Shown here one piece after another: positions 29,763-39,627 of a stretch of 64,000 bases of DNA; the stretch's first letter is position 1, and every line of letters starts with the position of its first letter. The notes beneath the pieces were generated by a model that made no database searches, had not been told where the DNA came from, and saw only the letters and a list, made by a program, of their open reading frames with translations. The DNA is from Streptococcus sp. (GTDB lineage: Bacteria > Bacillota > Bacilli > Lactobacillales > Streptococcaceae): assembly GCA_030527925.1 (NCBI GenBank), contig JAUMZW010000002.1, positions 62,001 through 126,000 of the forward strand. Direction: 5' to 3'. A program made the translations under genes and the position numbers.

Positions 29763-29888
29763 GTTTCCGTCCTTATTTTTCAATCTTTTTCATTATAACA
29801 CATTATAGACTAACTAGCCTTTTTATAATATTTTTTTTAGCATTTTTTGAGATAAAATCATATAATAGATTTAGTAAAGGAGAACCAT

Positions 29889-30308
29889 ATGTCTGAAAAT
29901 TATTCACGCCGTAACCAATCTAAAACAGTAAAACCTAAAAGTAAACACCTACAATCAGGATTTACTGCTCTTCAAAAAACACTTGCTTTAGTTGGTAGTA
30001 TTTTAAGTATAATCGTTGCGTCATTAACCATTTCAAAAGCTTTTAATCATTCAAGTGAAGAATCAAAAACAAGTCAAACATCTGGTTCGACAACTATTAT
30101 TGTTCAAAAAGAACAAAGTAGCTCTAATAGTCAAACAACAACCGAAAATCAAAGCAGTAATTCAGCATCTGAATATGATAACTCAGATTCAGAAGATTCT
30201 TCTAGTAGCTCTGTGACTAATGATGATGCTAGCACAACAGCAACAAGTTTAGACACAGACAGCACAGATACGACTACAAATTCTAGCCAAGACACTAACA
30301 CACAATGA
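29889..30308 (+). CDS. Small Ser/Thr-rich single-pass membrane protein
   Basis: A 139-residue protein. A basic N-terminus (1-30) precedes one hydrophobic helix (about 31-50, TLALVGSILSIIVASLTI). The rest is a low-complexity tail of Ser, Thr, Gln, Asn and acidic residues, presumably outside the cell. AAAGGAGA lies 7 nt before the ATG. Its stop overlaps the folC start (ATGA), so translation is coupled, but no functional link to folate is evident. I recognise it only as a streptococcal protein of unknown function. Confidence 0.75.
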   Translation: MSENYSRRNQSKTVKPKSKHLQSGFTALQKTLALVGSILSIIVASLTISKAFNHSSEESKTSQTSGSTTIIVQKEQSSSNSQTTTENQSSNSASEYDNSDSEDSSSSSVTNDDASTTATSLDTDSTDTTTNSSQDTNTQ

Positions 30309-31570
30309 ATAATTTCCCCATTTCAAGCAATGATGCTATCAAATGGATCCATTCTTTTAAAGCCAATGGAAGACGTCCCGATTTAAATCGATTAAAACAC
30401 TACCTATCATTTTATGGAAATCCCCAACATATGATAAGAGCAATTCATGTCGTTGGCACAAATGGTAAAGGATCTACAACAACATTTATTCAATCTATTT
30501 TTTCAGAAAGTGGATATAATGTGGGTACATTTACCTCACCGTATATCCTTAAATTTAATGAACGGATTGCTATCAATGGTAAACCAATAACAGATAAAAT
30601 GTTACTACAATTGGTTCATCAAATAAGAGAAAATATCACTGAACTTGAGACACTCTATGGAAGACTAACTGAGTTTGAACTACTATGTCTCATGATGTTT
30701 ATTTACTTTGCTTACTATGAACCTATGGATATTGTTATTATTGAGGCAGGAATTGGTGGAAGTTTTGACTCAACTAATGTCTTCAACCCACTTGTACTTG
30801 TTTGTCCATCCATTAGCTTTGATCATGAAAATACTCTTGGTCACACTCTCACCGAAATTGCACAACATAAAATTGGTGCTTTAAAACCGAAAGTCCCACT
30901 GGTGTTCAATTCTTCTGAACCATCTGTTAAAAATGTTTTTTATCAAGAAGCAGATAAACTATCTTGTCCAATTTATCACCTACATCACTCTTTTAATATT
31001 ACTTATCATAAAGATTCTTTTGATTTAAACACAGACACCTATCATTTTAAAAATCTAAAGATACAAATGATCGGTAATCATCAAATGGACAATGCTGCCC
31101 TAGCCATTCAAACTGCGTTATTACTAAAAAATGACTACTCTAAACTTAATGAAATTAGTATTACATTGGGCTTGAAAAAGGCAAAATTGGCTGGTAGATT
31201 TGAATATTTAGGAGACAATATTATTTTAGATGGGGCGCATAATATTGATTCCATTCTAAAACTTAAAACCAATATTGATAGTCGCTTTAAAGACTATAAA
31301 GTCCATATCTTATTTTCAGGGCTTAAAAGAAAACCTATTGAAGAAATGCTACATATTTTAAAACCGTACGATTTAGCTGTTACTACATTTAACTTTTTTG
31401 AGGCCATGCCCTTAAAAGATTATCCTAAAAATTTTCCTAAAATTACAGATTGGAAAACTTGTATTGATGCCATTCAAAATAGTGACCATATATACATTAT
31501 TACAGGTTCATTTTATTTCATTTCTCAAGTCAGAGAGTATATTAAGAAAACAAAAATCTTGGAAGATTAA
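30305..31570 (+). CDS. folC: Folylpolyglutamate synthase / dihydrofolate synthase
   Basis: A 421-residue Mur-ligase-type enzyme that adds glutamate to folates (and may convert dihydropteroate to dihydrofolate). The ATP loop is VVGTNGKGSTTTFIQ (about 49-63). GTFTSPYILKFNERI and the C-terminal ligase segment ILDGAHNIDSI (about 310-320) are typical. It begins within the stop codon of the preceding membrane-protein gene and ends in a hairpin shared with gor. Confidence 0.92.
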   Translation: MNNFPISSNDAIKWIHSFKANGRRPDLNRLKHYLSFYGNPQHMIRAIHVVGTNGKGSTTTFIQSIFSESGYNVGTFTSPYILKFNERIAINGKPITDKMLLQLVHQIRENITELETLYGRLTEFELLCLMMFIYFAYYEPMDIVIIEAGIGGSFDSTNVFNPLVLVCPSISFDHENTLGHTLTEIAQHKIGALKPKVPLVFNSSEPSVKNVFYQEADKLSCPIYHLHHSFNITYHKDSFDLNTDTYHFKNLKIQMIGNHQMDNAALAIQTALLLKNDYSKLNEISITLGLKKAKLAGRFEYLGDNIILDGAHNIDSILKLKTNIDSRFKDYKVHILFSGLKRKPIEEMLHILKPYDLAVTTFNFFEAMPLKDYPKNFPKITDWKTCIDAIQNSDHIYIITGSFYFISQVREYIKKTKILED

Positions 31571-31584
31571 CTTCCAAGATTTTT
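31552..31584. terminator. Bidirectional terminator between folC and gor
   Basis: AAAAATCTTGGAAG (31552-31565) pairs with CTTCCAAGATTTTT (31571-31584). The loop contains the folC stop and the far arm overlaps the gor stop. Confidence 0.9.
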
Positions 31585-32935
31585 ATCTCATTGTAACAAA
31601 TTCTTCTGATAATGTTGGATGAATAGCAACCGTATTATCAAAGTCTGTCTTTGTTGCTCCCATTTTTATAGCAACTGCAAAACCTTGAATCATTTCATCA
31701 ACCCCATATCCAATCCCATGGAGACCAACGACCTTTTCCTCTTTACCTTTAACTACTAACTTCATAAAAACAGGTTCTGGAAATTCAGTGATAGCCGTAC
31801 ACATCGCATTAAAACGAGTTGTATAGACCTTAATATTTTCTTTACCATACACTTCATAAGCTTTTTCTTCAGACAATCCAACACTTCCTATCGCAGGGTG
31901 ACTAAAAATAACCGTCGCTACATTAGTATAATCTAACTTCTCATTTATTTTGCCGTTAAATAAACGTTCTGATAAACGACGTCCTGCAGCAACTGCAACT
32001 GGAGTTAACTCCAGTTTACCATTGACATCTCCTAGTGCATAGATACCAGGAACTGAGGTGTTTTCATAGTCATCTACTGCAATATATCCTCGTTCATTTA
32101 ATCTAACTCCTGTTGCTTCCAAGTTAAAACCTGAAATATTTGGACGTCTCCCAATTGCCCAAATAACGTTATCTACTTCATAAGACTCTCCATTTTCCAA
32201 AACAAGTGTCAAACTACCATCAGCATTTTTTAATACTTCTTTTGGAACAGAAAAAGTATGAAGTTGTGGCCCATTTTTTGACATAATCTCTGTCAAAGTA
32301 TTAACAATATCTACATCAAACTGACGTAATGGTCTATCCTTACGAACAAATAAATGGGTTTCAGCACCTAAAGAATGTAGGACTCCTGATATCTCTACTG
32401 CAATATAACCAGCACCAACAACTGCTACTCGTTTAGGTAATTCCTCTAATTCAAAAAAACCATCAGAAGTTATTCCATAATCTGCTCCAGGAATTGAAGG
32501 ATACAGCGCATGACCTCCAGTTGCAATCAGAATATGTGGTGCACTATACTCCTCTTGATTAACTGAAACAGTATGATGATCTACAAATGTAGCATATCCT
32601 TTAATGACCGTCACACCATTTTGGGTGAATCCTCTATCATAAGAGGCATGAATACGCTCAATGTAAGCATCTCGATTTTTTTTAAGTAATGCAAAATCAA
32701 AATCATTCATACTACTATTGATACCATAACTTTTTGCATAATGGCTAATAATATCTTTAAAATTAGCACCGTACCACATCACTTTTTTAGGAACACAACC
32801 TTTATTGACACATGTTCCACCAATTTCAGAAGCTTCTATTAACAGAACTTTAGCACCGTAGATTGCTGCTCTATTAGCTGATGCAATTCCTCCACTACCT
32901 GCACCAATCACAATATAGTCATATTCTTTAACCAT
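31583..32935 (-). CDS. gor: Glutathione-disulfide reductase
   Basis: A 450-residue FAD/NADPH disulfide reductase that keeps glutathione reduced and so supports oxidative-stress defence. Visible features are the FAD motif [15 protein letters not shown] (about 10-24), the redox-active pair in [13 protein letters not shown] (about 40-52), the NADPH motif [15 protein letters not shown] (about 173-187) and the C-terminal [10 protein letters not shown] with the catalytic His. Two adjacent ATG codons exist. The second (32935) is chosen because AAGGAG lies 6 nt before it and only 3 nt before the first. It is monocistronic. Confidence 0.92.
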   Translation of the reverse strand: MVKEYDYIVIGAGSGGIASANRAAIYGAKVLLIEASEIGGTCVNKGCVPKKVMWYGANFKDIISHYAKSYGINSSMNDFDFALLKKNRDAYIERIHASYDRGFTQNGVTVIKGYATFVDHHTVSVNQEEYSAPHILIATGGHALYPSIPGADYGITSDGFFELEELPKRVAVVGAGYIAVEISGVLHSLGAETHLFVRKDRPLRQFDVDIVNTLTEIMSKNGPQLHTFSVPKEVLKNADGSLTLVLENGESYEVDNVIWAIGRRPNISGFNLEATGVRLNERGYIAVDDYENTSVPGIYALGDVNGKLELTPVAVAAGRRLSERLFNGKINEKLDYTNVATVIFSHPAIGSVGLSEEKAYEVYGKENIKVYTTRFNAMCTAITEFPEPVFMKLVVKGKEEKVVGLHGIGYGVDEMIQGFAVAIKMGATKTDFDNTVAIHPTLSEEFVTMR

Positions 32936-33026
32936 CATTTTCTCCTTTCATCTAGAATATAATATATCATATTTTAAAACGATCAACAATTTTCTAGCAT
33001 ACTCCCCCTAAAAAGAACAAGTGAAA

Positions 33027-33068
33027 TCAAAAACACATACAATTTCCTGAAATCGTATGTGTTTTTGA
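33027..33068 (-). terminator. Terminator of the aro operon
   Basis: TCAAAAACACATAC (33027-33040) and GTATGTGTTTTTGA (33055-33068) pair perfectly, downstream of the last gene of the leftward operon. Confidence 0.85.
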
Positions 33069-33101
33069 CTATCTTTTACCAATTAGAAAAGAGAATTTCT
33101 T

Positions 33102-33437
33102 CTAATTCAATTCACGTAAAGAACTGAATACAATTTTTTCAATATCAGCAATATATACTGATAATCGTTGCTGAGCTTCAAAAAATGCTTTCATTGTTGG
33201 ATTAGCTTCAATTCTTTGACCAAGTTCATTCATTTCTTTTTGTTCATCTGCAGTTGGCATTTGACCAGTTTGCATCATCATTTGGAATTTCTCTTGATGT
33301 CCTAGAAATTCATCCCATAGAGCTTTCGCTTGTTCATCTGAGTCGATAGATGCTTTTGCCTCAGCTGCTGCTTTATATTCTGGTAGAGCTCTTAATTCTC
33401 TATCCAATTCATTTGCGATATCATATACATTTGCCAT
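33102..33437 (-). CDS. YlbF/YmcA family protein
   Basis: A 111-residue, mostly helical cytoplasmic protein of the YlbF/YmcA (DUF964) group. Segments ANELDRELRALPEYKAA and KALWDEFLGHQEKFQMM are characteristic. In Bacillus YlbF, YmcA and YaaT form a complex influencing RNase Y and development; the streptococcal role is not known to me. It is the last gene of the aro operon, 13 nt after tyrA. Confidence 0.8.
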   Translation of the reverse strand: MANVYDIANELDRELRALPEYKAAAEAKASIDSDEQAKALWDEFLGHQEKFQMMMQTGQMPTADEQKEMNELGQRIEANPTMKAFFEAQQRLSVYIADIEKIVFSSLRELN

Positions 33438-33450
33438 AATTTTTTCTCCT

Positions 33451-34557
33451 TTATTTCATTTTTATAGTATATGCAGTTTGTTGTTTTAAGACCTCATACG
33501 CATAGTATTGGTCTTTTTGTGTTTTAAATGATAATTGTAAAACACCATAAATATCTTCCCTGTTTTCTTCATTTATATGAATATTAACAAGTGAAATACC
33601 TCTCAATAACTCTAAAATTTCTAAAATAACATCTTCTTTATCAGGAACATCTACAAAAAGGTCATAGCTACTATCCACACCACCACGCCTATGTATGGTC
33701 ATTTTCTTTCGAGTATCACTTGCTTTTTCAAAATATTCAAAAATAGCTTGTTGATTCTCATCTTCGATAAATCGATATACTGTGGATAAACGGTTCTGAA
33801 AATCGGTAATACGGTCTAAAATAGCTTTCTTATTTGATAACAAAATACTTGTCCACATGCTAGGTTCACTCTCTGCAATTCTTGTCATATCTCTAAAACC
33901 ACCTGCAGCAAAATTTTGCATTTGAGGGTGATGTAAAGCATAAAAACCAGCCTGCTCCATTAAACTAGCAGCAAGAACATGAGGAAAATGAGAGACTTGA
34001 CTAGTAACCAAATCATGCTCTAAAGCATCTATTTCAATAAATCTAACTTGTAAACCAGATAACAATTCTTTAAATAAAGTAATGTGATGTTCTTTTGTCA
34101 CGCTACTTGGTGCCAATATATAATAGGCATTTTCAAATAAGGAAACATCTGCAGCTAAGGGACCCGATTTATGACTTCCAGCCATAGGATGACCACCGAT
34201 GAAACTAATTCCAGTATCTTTGAAGAGTTTATCAGCTAATTTTACAATCTCCATCTTGGTTGATCCAACATCTGTAATAAGAACATCCTCTTTCAGTGTC
34301 ATTTCTGATAATATCAACAGAGAGTCTTTTATTTGTTGAATCGGCATAGCCAAAATAATAATATCGGCTAAACCAGCAAAATATTTAAAATCATCTGATA
34401 CCTTATCAACCAAATTAAGACCTAGAGCTTTTTTACGATAGGAGTCTAAAAAATCATATCCTACTATCTCATATTCTGGATGTGCTTTTTTTATCCCCAG
34501 CGCAATTGAGCCACCAATCAAACCTAGACCAGCAATAAATACTATCGGTTTTTTCAT
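33451..34557 (-). CDS. tyrA: Prephenate dehydrogenase
   Basis: A 368-residue NAD-dependent enzyme that converts prephenate to 4-hydroxyphenylpyruvate for tyrosine. The nucleotide-binding IAGLGLIGGSIALGI is at the N-terminus (about 8-22), with GGHPMAGSHKSG near 120-131. A C-terminal ACT-like domain (about 295-365) suggests feedback by tyrosine. It is 8 nt after aroC in the shikimate operon. Confidence 0.92.
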   Translation of the reverse strand: MKKPIVFIAGLGLIGGSIALGIKKAHPEYEIVGYDFLDSYRKKALGLNLVDKVSDDFKYFAGLADIIILAMPIQQIKDSLLILSEMTLKEDVLITDVGSTKMEIVKLADKLFKDTGISFIGGHPMAGSHKSGPLAADVSLFENAYYILAPSSVTKEHHITLFKELLSGLQVRFIEIDALEHDLVTSQVSHFPHVLAASLMEQAGFYALHHPQMQNFAAGGFRDMTRIAESEPSMWTSILLSNKKAILDRITDFQNRLSTVYRFIEDENQQAIFEYFEKASDTRKKMTIHRRGGVDSSYDLFVDVPDKEDVILEILELLRGISLVNIHINEENREDIYGVLQLSFKTQKDQYYAYEVLKQQTAYTIKMK

Positions 34558-34565
34558 AACTATTC

Positions 34566-35732
34566 CTAGAAATTCTTAACATAATCACGGTGTGATTGGA
34601 CAGCTAATTTCAATTCATCGAGATTATCAGATGAAAACTTCTCTAAAATTTCATTTGCAACAACTGTTGCAACAACAGACTCCATCACCACACCAGCGGC
34701 AGGAAGAGCTGTTGGATCTGAGCGCTCGACTGTTGCCTTATAGGGTTCATGAGTCGTAATATCGACTGACATTAACGGTTTATAAAGAGTTGGAATTGGT
34801 TTCATAACACCTCGAACGATAATCGGCTCTCCATTAGTCATTCCACCTTCAAAACCACCTAAATTATTAGTTTTTCTAGTATAGCCATCTCTTTCATTCC
34901 ATAGGATCTCATCCATAACTTGACTTCCCTTAAGATGGCCCATCTCAAAACCAAGACCAAATTCAACACCTTTAAATGCATTAATCGAAACAACCGCTTG
35001 AGCGATTTTAGCATCAAGTTTTTTATCCCATTGTACATATGAACCTAATCCAACAGGAACTCCACCTACGATTGTTTCAATAACACCACCGATTGTGTCA
35101 CCTTCTTTTTTTATTTGATCAATATAACTCTTAATCTCTTCTTCACGTTCTTGATTAACGACTGAAATTTCTGAAAGAGCTGCTTTTTCTTTAATTTCAG
35201 CTATAGTTAAATTTTCCGGAACATCAATTACTTTACCACCAAAAACAACAACATGATTAGCTATTTCAATCTTTAATTCAGATAGAATTCGCTTAGCAAT
35301 AGCTCCTATTGCAACTCGCATGGTGGTCTCTCTGGCTGAAGAACGTTCAAGTGAATTTCTCAAATCAGAAAAACGATATTTCATCCCACCAACTAAATCC
35401 GCATGACCTGGTCTTGGATGAGTAATTCTACGTTTACTTTTTAATCTATCCTCAATATCCTCAACTGCCATAATATCTAACCATTTTTGATGGTCCTTAT
35501 TAATAACGTGTAATGTAATTGGAGCACCCGTTGTTCGACCATGTCTCACTCCTGATGTAATTTCAGCCTGGTCAGATTCAATCTTCATACGACCACCACG
35601 TCCATAACCACCCTGACGACGTTTTAAATCTTTATTAATATCCTCTGAAGTTAGCGGCAGTCCTGCCGGAATACCTTCAATAATAGCTGTCAATCGAGGA
35701 CCATGAGATTCCCCTGCTGTTAAATAACGCAT
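34566..35732 (-). CDS. aroC: Chorismate synthase
   Basis: A 388-residue enzyme that eliminates phosphate from EPSP to give chorismate, using reduced FMN. The signatures [18 protein letters not shown] (7-24), the basic [12 protein letters not shown] and [12 protein letters not shown] (about 110-121), and [17 protein letters not shown] are all present. It starts one base after the aroB stop, so the genes are tightly coupled. Confidence 0.96.
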   Translation of the reverse strand: MRYLTAGESHGPRLTAIIEGIPAGLPLTSEDINKDLKRRQGGYGRGGRMKIESDQAEITSGVRHGRTTGAPITLHVINKDHQKWLDIMAVEDIEDRLKSKRRITHPRPGHADLVGGMKYRFSDLRNSLERSSARETTMRVAIGAIAKRILSELKIEIANHVVVFGGKVIDVPENLTIAEIKEKAALSEISVVNQEREEEIKSYIDQIKKEGDTIGGVIETIVGGVPVGLGSYVQWDKKLDAKIAQAVVSINAFKGVEFGLGFEMGHLKGSQVMDEILWNERDGYTRKTNNLGGFEGGMTNGEPIIVRGVMKPIPTLYKPLMSVDITTHEPYKATVERSDPTALPAAGVVMESVVATVVANEILEKFSSDNLDELKLAVQSHRDYVKNF

Positions 35733-35733
35733 T

Positions 35734-36801
35734 TTATTTCTCCAAAAATTCTTTCATCTGTTCTATGGGAATAGGATAAATGATTGCTTCTCCTACTTTA
35801 GGAACCAAAACGATATTAATCTGCTTTCCTCTTGCTTTTTTATCATGTGTTAAGGCATTATATAATGCCTCCTCATCCCACTTTGCATAAGTTTGAGGTA
35901 AACCAAACTTATTATTAAGACGACTGATATCATCTGTCAAACCTGTTTGTACCAAACCTTTTGACTCAGCAACTTTAGAAATCTGAACCATTCCAATTGC
36001 TACTGCCTCACCATGCATAACTTGTCCGTAACCTGCAATCAGCTCAATCGCATGACCAATAGTATGACCAAAATTTAGTAGCAAGCGGATACCATTATCC
36101 ATCTCATCTTCTACAACCATGGTACGCTTAACCTGACAAGAATGATAAATAATCCTCTCTGCATTTTCTAAAATACTAGAAGTATCTCCTGTCATTTGAT
36201 TAAGTAAATTATAAAGTTCAACATCCTTAATAAAGGCATACTTGATAACCTCACCCATACCTTCAATTAACTCACGATCACCTAATGTCTCTAATGTATC
36301 AGGATCAATCAATACACCATCTGGTTGATAAAATGTTCCAACCATGTTTTTTGCTGTGGATGTATTAACACCTGTTTTACCACCAATTGATGAGTCTACT
36401 TGAGCTGTTAAACTTGTTGGAAGCTGAACAAAATGTATCCCCCTCATATAAGTCGAAGCAACAAAGCCAGCTAGGTCACCAACGACTCCGCCACCAAGAG
36501 CGATAATTCCATCACTGCGAGTCATACCGAAACGACTTAAAAATTCATATGCTTTTTCAACAGTCACTAAATTCTTACTTGCTTCCCCTTCTAAGAAATC
36601 AAATACCGCAACTTCAAAATGACAAGATTCGAGACTTAACTTGACTTTCTCAGAATATAAAGCTCCCACATGATTATCTGTAATAATCACGATTTTCTGT
36701 GGCTTCCATAGATTAGAGAGCCATTGTCCAACCGCTCCTATACTCCCCTTTTCAATAGTAATATCGTAAGGATGGTTTGGAACATCTACCTTTACAATCA
36801 T
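35734..36801 (-). CDS. aroB: 3-dehydroquinate synthase
   Basis: A 355-residue NAD- and metal-dependent enzyme closing DAHP to 3-dehydroquinate. Markers: [18 protein letters not shown] (about 98-115), [19 protein letters not shown], and the metal site with [11 protein letters not shown] (about 243-253). It lies between aroE and aroC with gaps of 11 nt and 1 nt. Confidence 0.95.
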   Translation of the reverse strand: MIVKVDVPNHPYDITIEKGSIGAVGQWLSNLWKPQKIVIITDNHVGALYSEKVKLSLESCHFEVAVFDFLEGEASKNLVTVEKAYEFLSRFGMTRSDGIIALGGGVVGDLAGFVASTYMRGIHFVQLPTSLTAQVDSSIGGKTGVNTSTAKNMVGTFYQPDGVLIDPDTLETLGDRELIEGMGEVIKYAFIKDVELYNLLNQMTGDTSSILENAERIIYHSCQVKRTMVVEDEMDNGIRLLLNFGHTIGHAIELIAGYGQVMHGEAVAIGMVQISKVAESKGLVQTGLTDDISRLNNKFGLPQTYAKWDEEALYNALTHDKKARGKQINIVLVPKVGEAIIYPIPIEQMKEFLEK

Positions 36802-36812
36802 GATACACCTCT

Positions 36813-37673
36813 TTAATTCTTATACATTTTTTCTAATTCTTGCCAAATGCTATCTATAGGCATTTGATTTCCTGTCCATAATTCAAAAGCTCTAGCTGCT
36901 TGAAATAATAACATCCCTAAGCCATTAATCGTTTGATTTCCTTGCTTTTTTGCCAACGCTAGAAACGGAGTTTCAAACGGTTGATATATAATATCTGCTA
37001 TTAATTGCTTTGAAGAAAAGACAATATCTTTTGGAACAGGTAAATCTTTACCATTCATACCTACGTTACTTGTGTTAACAACTAAATCCGATTCTGAAAT
37101 CTTTTGTTGGAGACTATTTTGATTTTCAAAACTATGAATTTCAATTAAAGTACCAGATATTGCTCTTAAATGTTCTAAGCGCTCTTTTGTAGCAACGAGA
37201 TACTTTTCCTTACAAAAAAGATTAATCTTTTTGGCGCCATTCAAAACTGCATAAACCAGTATAGCCGTTGCTGCTCCTTTTCCTCCTAACAGAGTAATTA
37301 CCGAATCTTTTAATTGAAAGGTTACAGGTAGTGAAGCAAAAAAACCGTAACCATCTGTATTATAACCAATTAATCTACCGTCACAATTAACAATAGTATT
37401 CACAGCTTGGGATAAAGCCGCACTATCATCTATTTCATATAAATATGGTAAGACCTTATTTTTATAGGGCATAGAAAGATTTATGCCCCACATATTATAA
37501 CGTCTGATATTTTCAATGGTTTGCTCTAAATCAACTTCATCAATTTCAAAAGCTAAATAAACACCATTAATCCCTAAAGATTCAAAAGCTAGGTTATGAA
37601 TAAAAGGTGAAATAGAATGCTTAATTGGCTTAGCAACAACTGCCGCTAACCGAGTATTTCCATCAATCTTCAT
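36813..37673 (-). CDS. aroE: Shikimate dehydrogenase
   Basis: A 286-residue NADPH-dependent enzyme reducing 3-dehydroshikimate. The substrate site [12 protein letters not shown] (about 16-27) and [11 protein letters not shown] with the catalytic Lys, NTDGYGF (about 104-110), the nucleotide loop [11 protein letters not shown] and the C-terminal [16 protein letters not shown] all fit. Its start overlaps the aroD stop by 11 nt. Confidence 0.94.
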   Translation of the reverse strand: MKIDGNTRLAAVVAKPIKHSISPFIHNLAFESLGINGVYLAFEIDEVDLEQTIENIRRYNMWGINLSMPYKNKVLPYLYEIDDSAALSQAVNTIVNCDGRLIGYNTDGYGFFASLPVTFQLKDSVITLLGGKGAATAILVYAVLNGAKKINLFCKEKYLVATKERLEHLRAISGTLIEIHSFENQNSLQQKISESDLVVNTSNVGMNGKDLPVPKDIVFSSKQLIADIIYQPFETPFLALAKKQGNQTINGLGMLLFQAARAFELWTGNQMPIDSIWQELEKMYKN

Positions 37674-38340
37674 CTAATATATCCCTTATTTTAACCATAT
37701 CAGCAAGATTAATTTGACCAGGTGCACTAGTTGCATCAAGCGATGCAAATGTCCATGAAGACCCTAATAAATCTGAAGCTATACGTGTAATTCGACCTAA
37801 TTTCCCCATTGCAATTACTGCAAATTCTTGCTTTGGATTTAAAACTTTAAATCCTTTAGCATAATTAATTAAATCAAGTACTTCTCTATCTGATTGAGGC
37901 ATCACCGATACCTTAACAAGCTTCGGAGCCAAAGCCGTTAAATCTGAAAAAATTTCTAAAATATTATCAGGTATTTCCGAAAAATTGTGATATGATAACA
38001 CTAAATTAGAACATTCTAACATTTCTGAAAAAATTTCACGATGAGAAAAATATTCAAAATCAAGATATTCGGGCTTATAGAGATGATTTATATTCTTTAA
38101 AATTGAAACATACTCATCGTCAGATAAGGTAATCTTCCCACCTTCAGTTTGAGTCCTCAAAGTAAAAATTATTTCTTTACCTGAAAATTTTTCAAAGATA
38201 GCTGGAGCTACCGTCATAATCTTATCACTTGTTAAGTAATCAGCTCTCCACTCAATAATATCAGCCATGGCATACTTATTCTCCTCTAATGATTGCGCCT
38301 CTTCTAAACTTCGTGGCATCACTGGTACAACTATTTTCAT
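37663..38340 (-). CDS. aroD: 3-dehydroquinate dehydratase, type I
   Basis: A 225-residue class-I dehydroquinase that works through a Schiff base. [12 protein letters not shown] opens the protein, IIEWRADYL holds substrate-binding residues, the catalytic His is in LVLSYHNFS (about 118), the Schiff-base Lys in [10 protein letters not shown] (about 142), and a late loop TSAPGQI closes the site. It overlaps the upstream methyltransferase gene by 4 nt. Confidence 0.93.
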   Translation of the reverse strand: MKIVVPVMPRSLEEAQSLEENKYAMADIIEWRADYLTSDKIMTVAPAIFEKFSGKEIIFTLRTQTEGGKITLSDDEYVSILKNINHLYKPEYLDFEYFSHREIFSEMLECSNLVLSYHNFSEIPDNILEIFSDLTALAPKLVKVSVMPQSDREVLDLINYAKGFKVLNPKQEFAVIAMGKLGRITRIASDLLGSSWTFASLDATSAPGQINLADMVKIRDILDED

Positions 38341-39500
38341 TTATTTACCTTTACTATAAAAACTTTTAAGTAGTTACTTCTTTCGTCGGATGGATTTACT
38401 GCAAAATCTGCTGGCAATTGATATAGAGCTTCATAGGTATGCTCTACTTGCCCAAAACCTAAATCTAACTCCTTTTTAAATTGCTCTATACTTAAATTTG
38501 AAGCATTTGTTGATGCAATGATACTACCTTTAGGTGACAAAATTGCTAAACATTCCTCTATAAGTCTATGATAATCTTTTGCTACAGAAAATGTCTGTTT
38601 TTTATTTCTTGCAAAACTAGGTGGGTCAATAATAATTGTATCAAACTGTAACCCCTTACGCTTAGCAAATCTTAAATAGTCAAAAACATCCATAACTACT
38701 AATTTATAAGAATTATCTAATCCATTCAATTTAAAATGTGCTTCTGATAATTCTCTAGAACGTTTTGCAAGATCAACAGATGTGGTTTCCCTTGCACCTC
38801 CCATAGTAGCAGCCACTGAAAATGCTGCGGTATAGGAAAATAAGTTCAAAACTGTCATGCCACAAACTTTGCCCTGACTAAGCAATCCTCTAACCTCATG
38901 CTGATCAAGAAAAATCCCCGTCATTAGACCGTCATTTAAAAAAACTGAATAAAAGACTCCATTTTCTTTGATTGGAAAAGAATCTGATAACTCTTTTCCA
39001 TATAAATGAGCAGATGTTTGTAGGTAAGAAGTTTGAAAACGAACCTTTTCATATGCCCCCTCAATATCAGGAAAAACCTCTTGAAAAGCTTCTATTATCA
39101 GATTTCGATTATCATAAACAAAGGAATTATACCATGAAAATACGGCATAATTGTTATACCTGTCAATACTAAGTCCTCCAAAATGATCACCATCTTGATT
39201 AAAAAGACGATATGCTGTTGTAGATTCGTCATTTTCATAACTTAGACGGTTTTCACGTGCCTGTTGGAATAGTGCTACAAAATAGGATTTTGATAGGGTG
39301 ATTTTTGAACGACTAATAACCCAACCTTTCCCCTTATTTTGACTAGAAAGATAAGCTATGGCTAAAAATTTGTTCGTTTTTGAATACAATTCTACCACTG
39401 AATCCTCATGATGACTTGAAAACATTACTGTTTCATCTAACAATTGTATCCCATTTAAGATTTTTTTTTCGGTCTTTATATCCACAACTAATTTGTTCAT
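38337..39500 (-). CDS. RlmI-like class I SAM-dependent rRNA methyltransferase
   Basis: A 387-residue protein with an N-terminal PUA-like region, a central RlmI-type domain ([19 protein letters not shown]), and a Rossmann methyltransferase domain (about 190-387) with [15 protein letters not shown] as the SAM loop and [13 protein letters not shown] as the catalytic motif. The RlmI/RlmK family makes m5C or m7G in 23S rRNA; the exact target here is unknown. It is the first gene of the aro operon, overlapping aroD by 4 nt. Confidence 0.83.
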   Translation of the reverse strand: MNKLVVDIKTEKKILNGIQLLDETVMFSSHHEDSVVELYSKTNKFLAIAYLSSQNKGKGWVISRSKITLSKSYFVALFQQARENRLSYENDESTTAYRLFNQDGDHFGGLSIDRYNNYAVFSWYNSFVYDNRNLIIEAFQEVFPDIEGAYEKVRFQTSYLQTSAHLYGKELSDSFPIKENGVFYSVFLNDGLMTGIFLDQHEVRGLLSQGKVCGMTVLNLFSYTAAFSVAATMGGARETTSVDLAKRSRELSEAHFKLNGLDNSYKLVVMDVFDYLRFAKRKGLQFDTIIIDPPSFARNKKQTFSVAKDYHRLIEECLAILSPKGSIIASTNASNLSIEQFKKELDLGFGQVEHTYEALYQLPADFAVNPSDERSNYLKVFIVKVNK

Positions 39501-39627
39501 AAGCTTTATTATAGCAAATATTACGCCTTATTCCTACTAAAAGTTAACCTTTCTTTCTTATGAAATGAGTTTTTTATGTTATAATTTAAATTGAATTTTT
39601 ATTTTTAAATTAAAGGAAATTTCTTCT

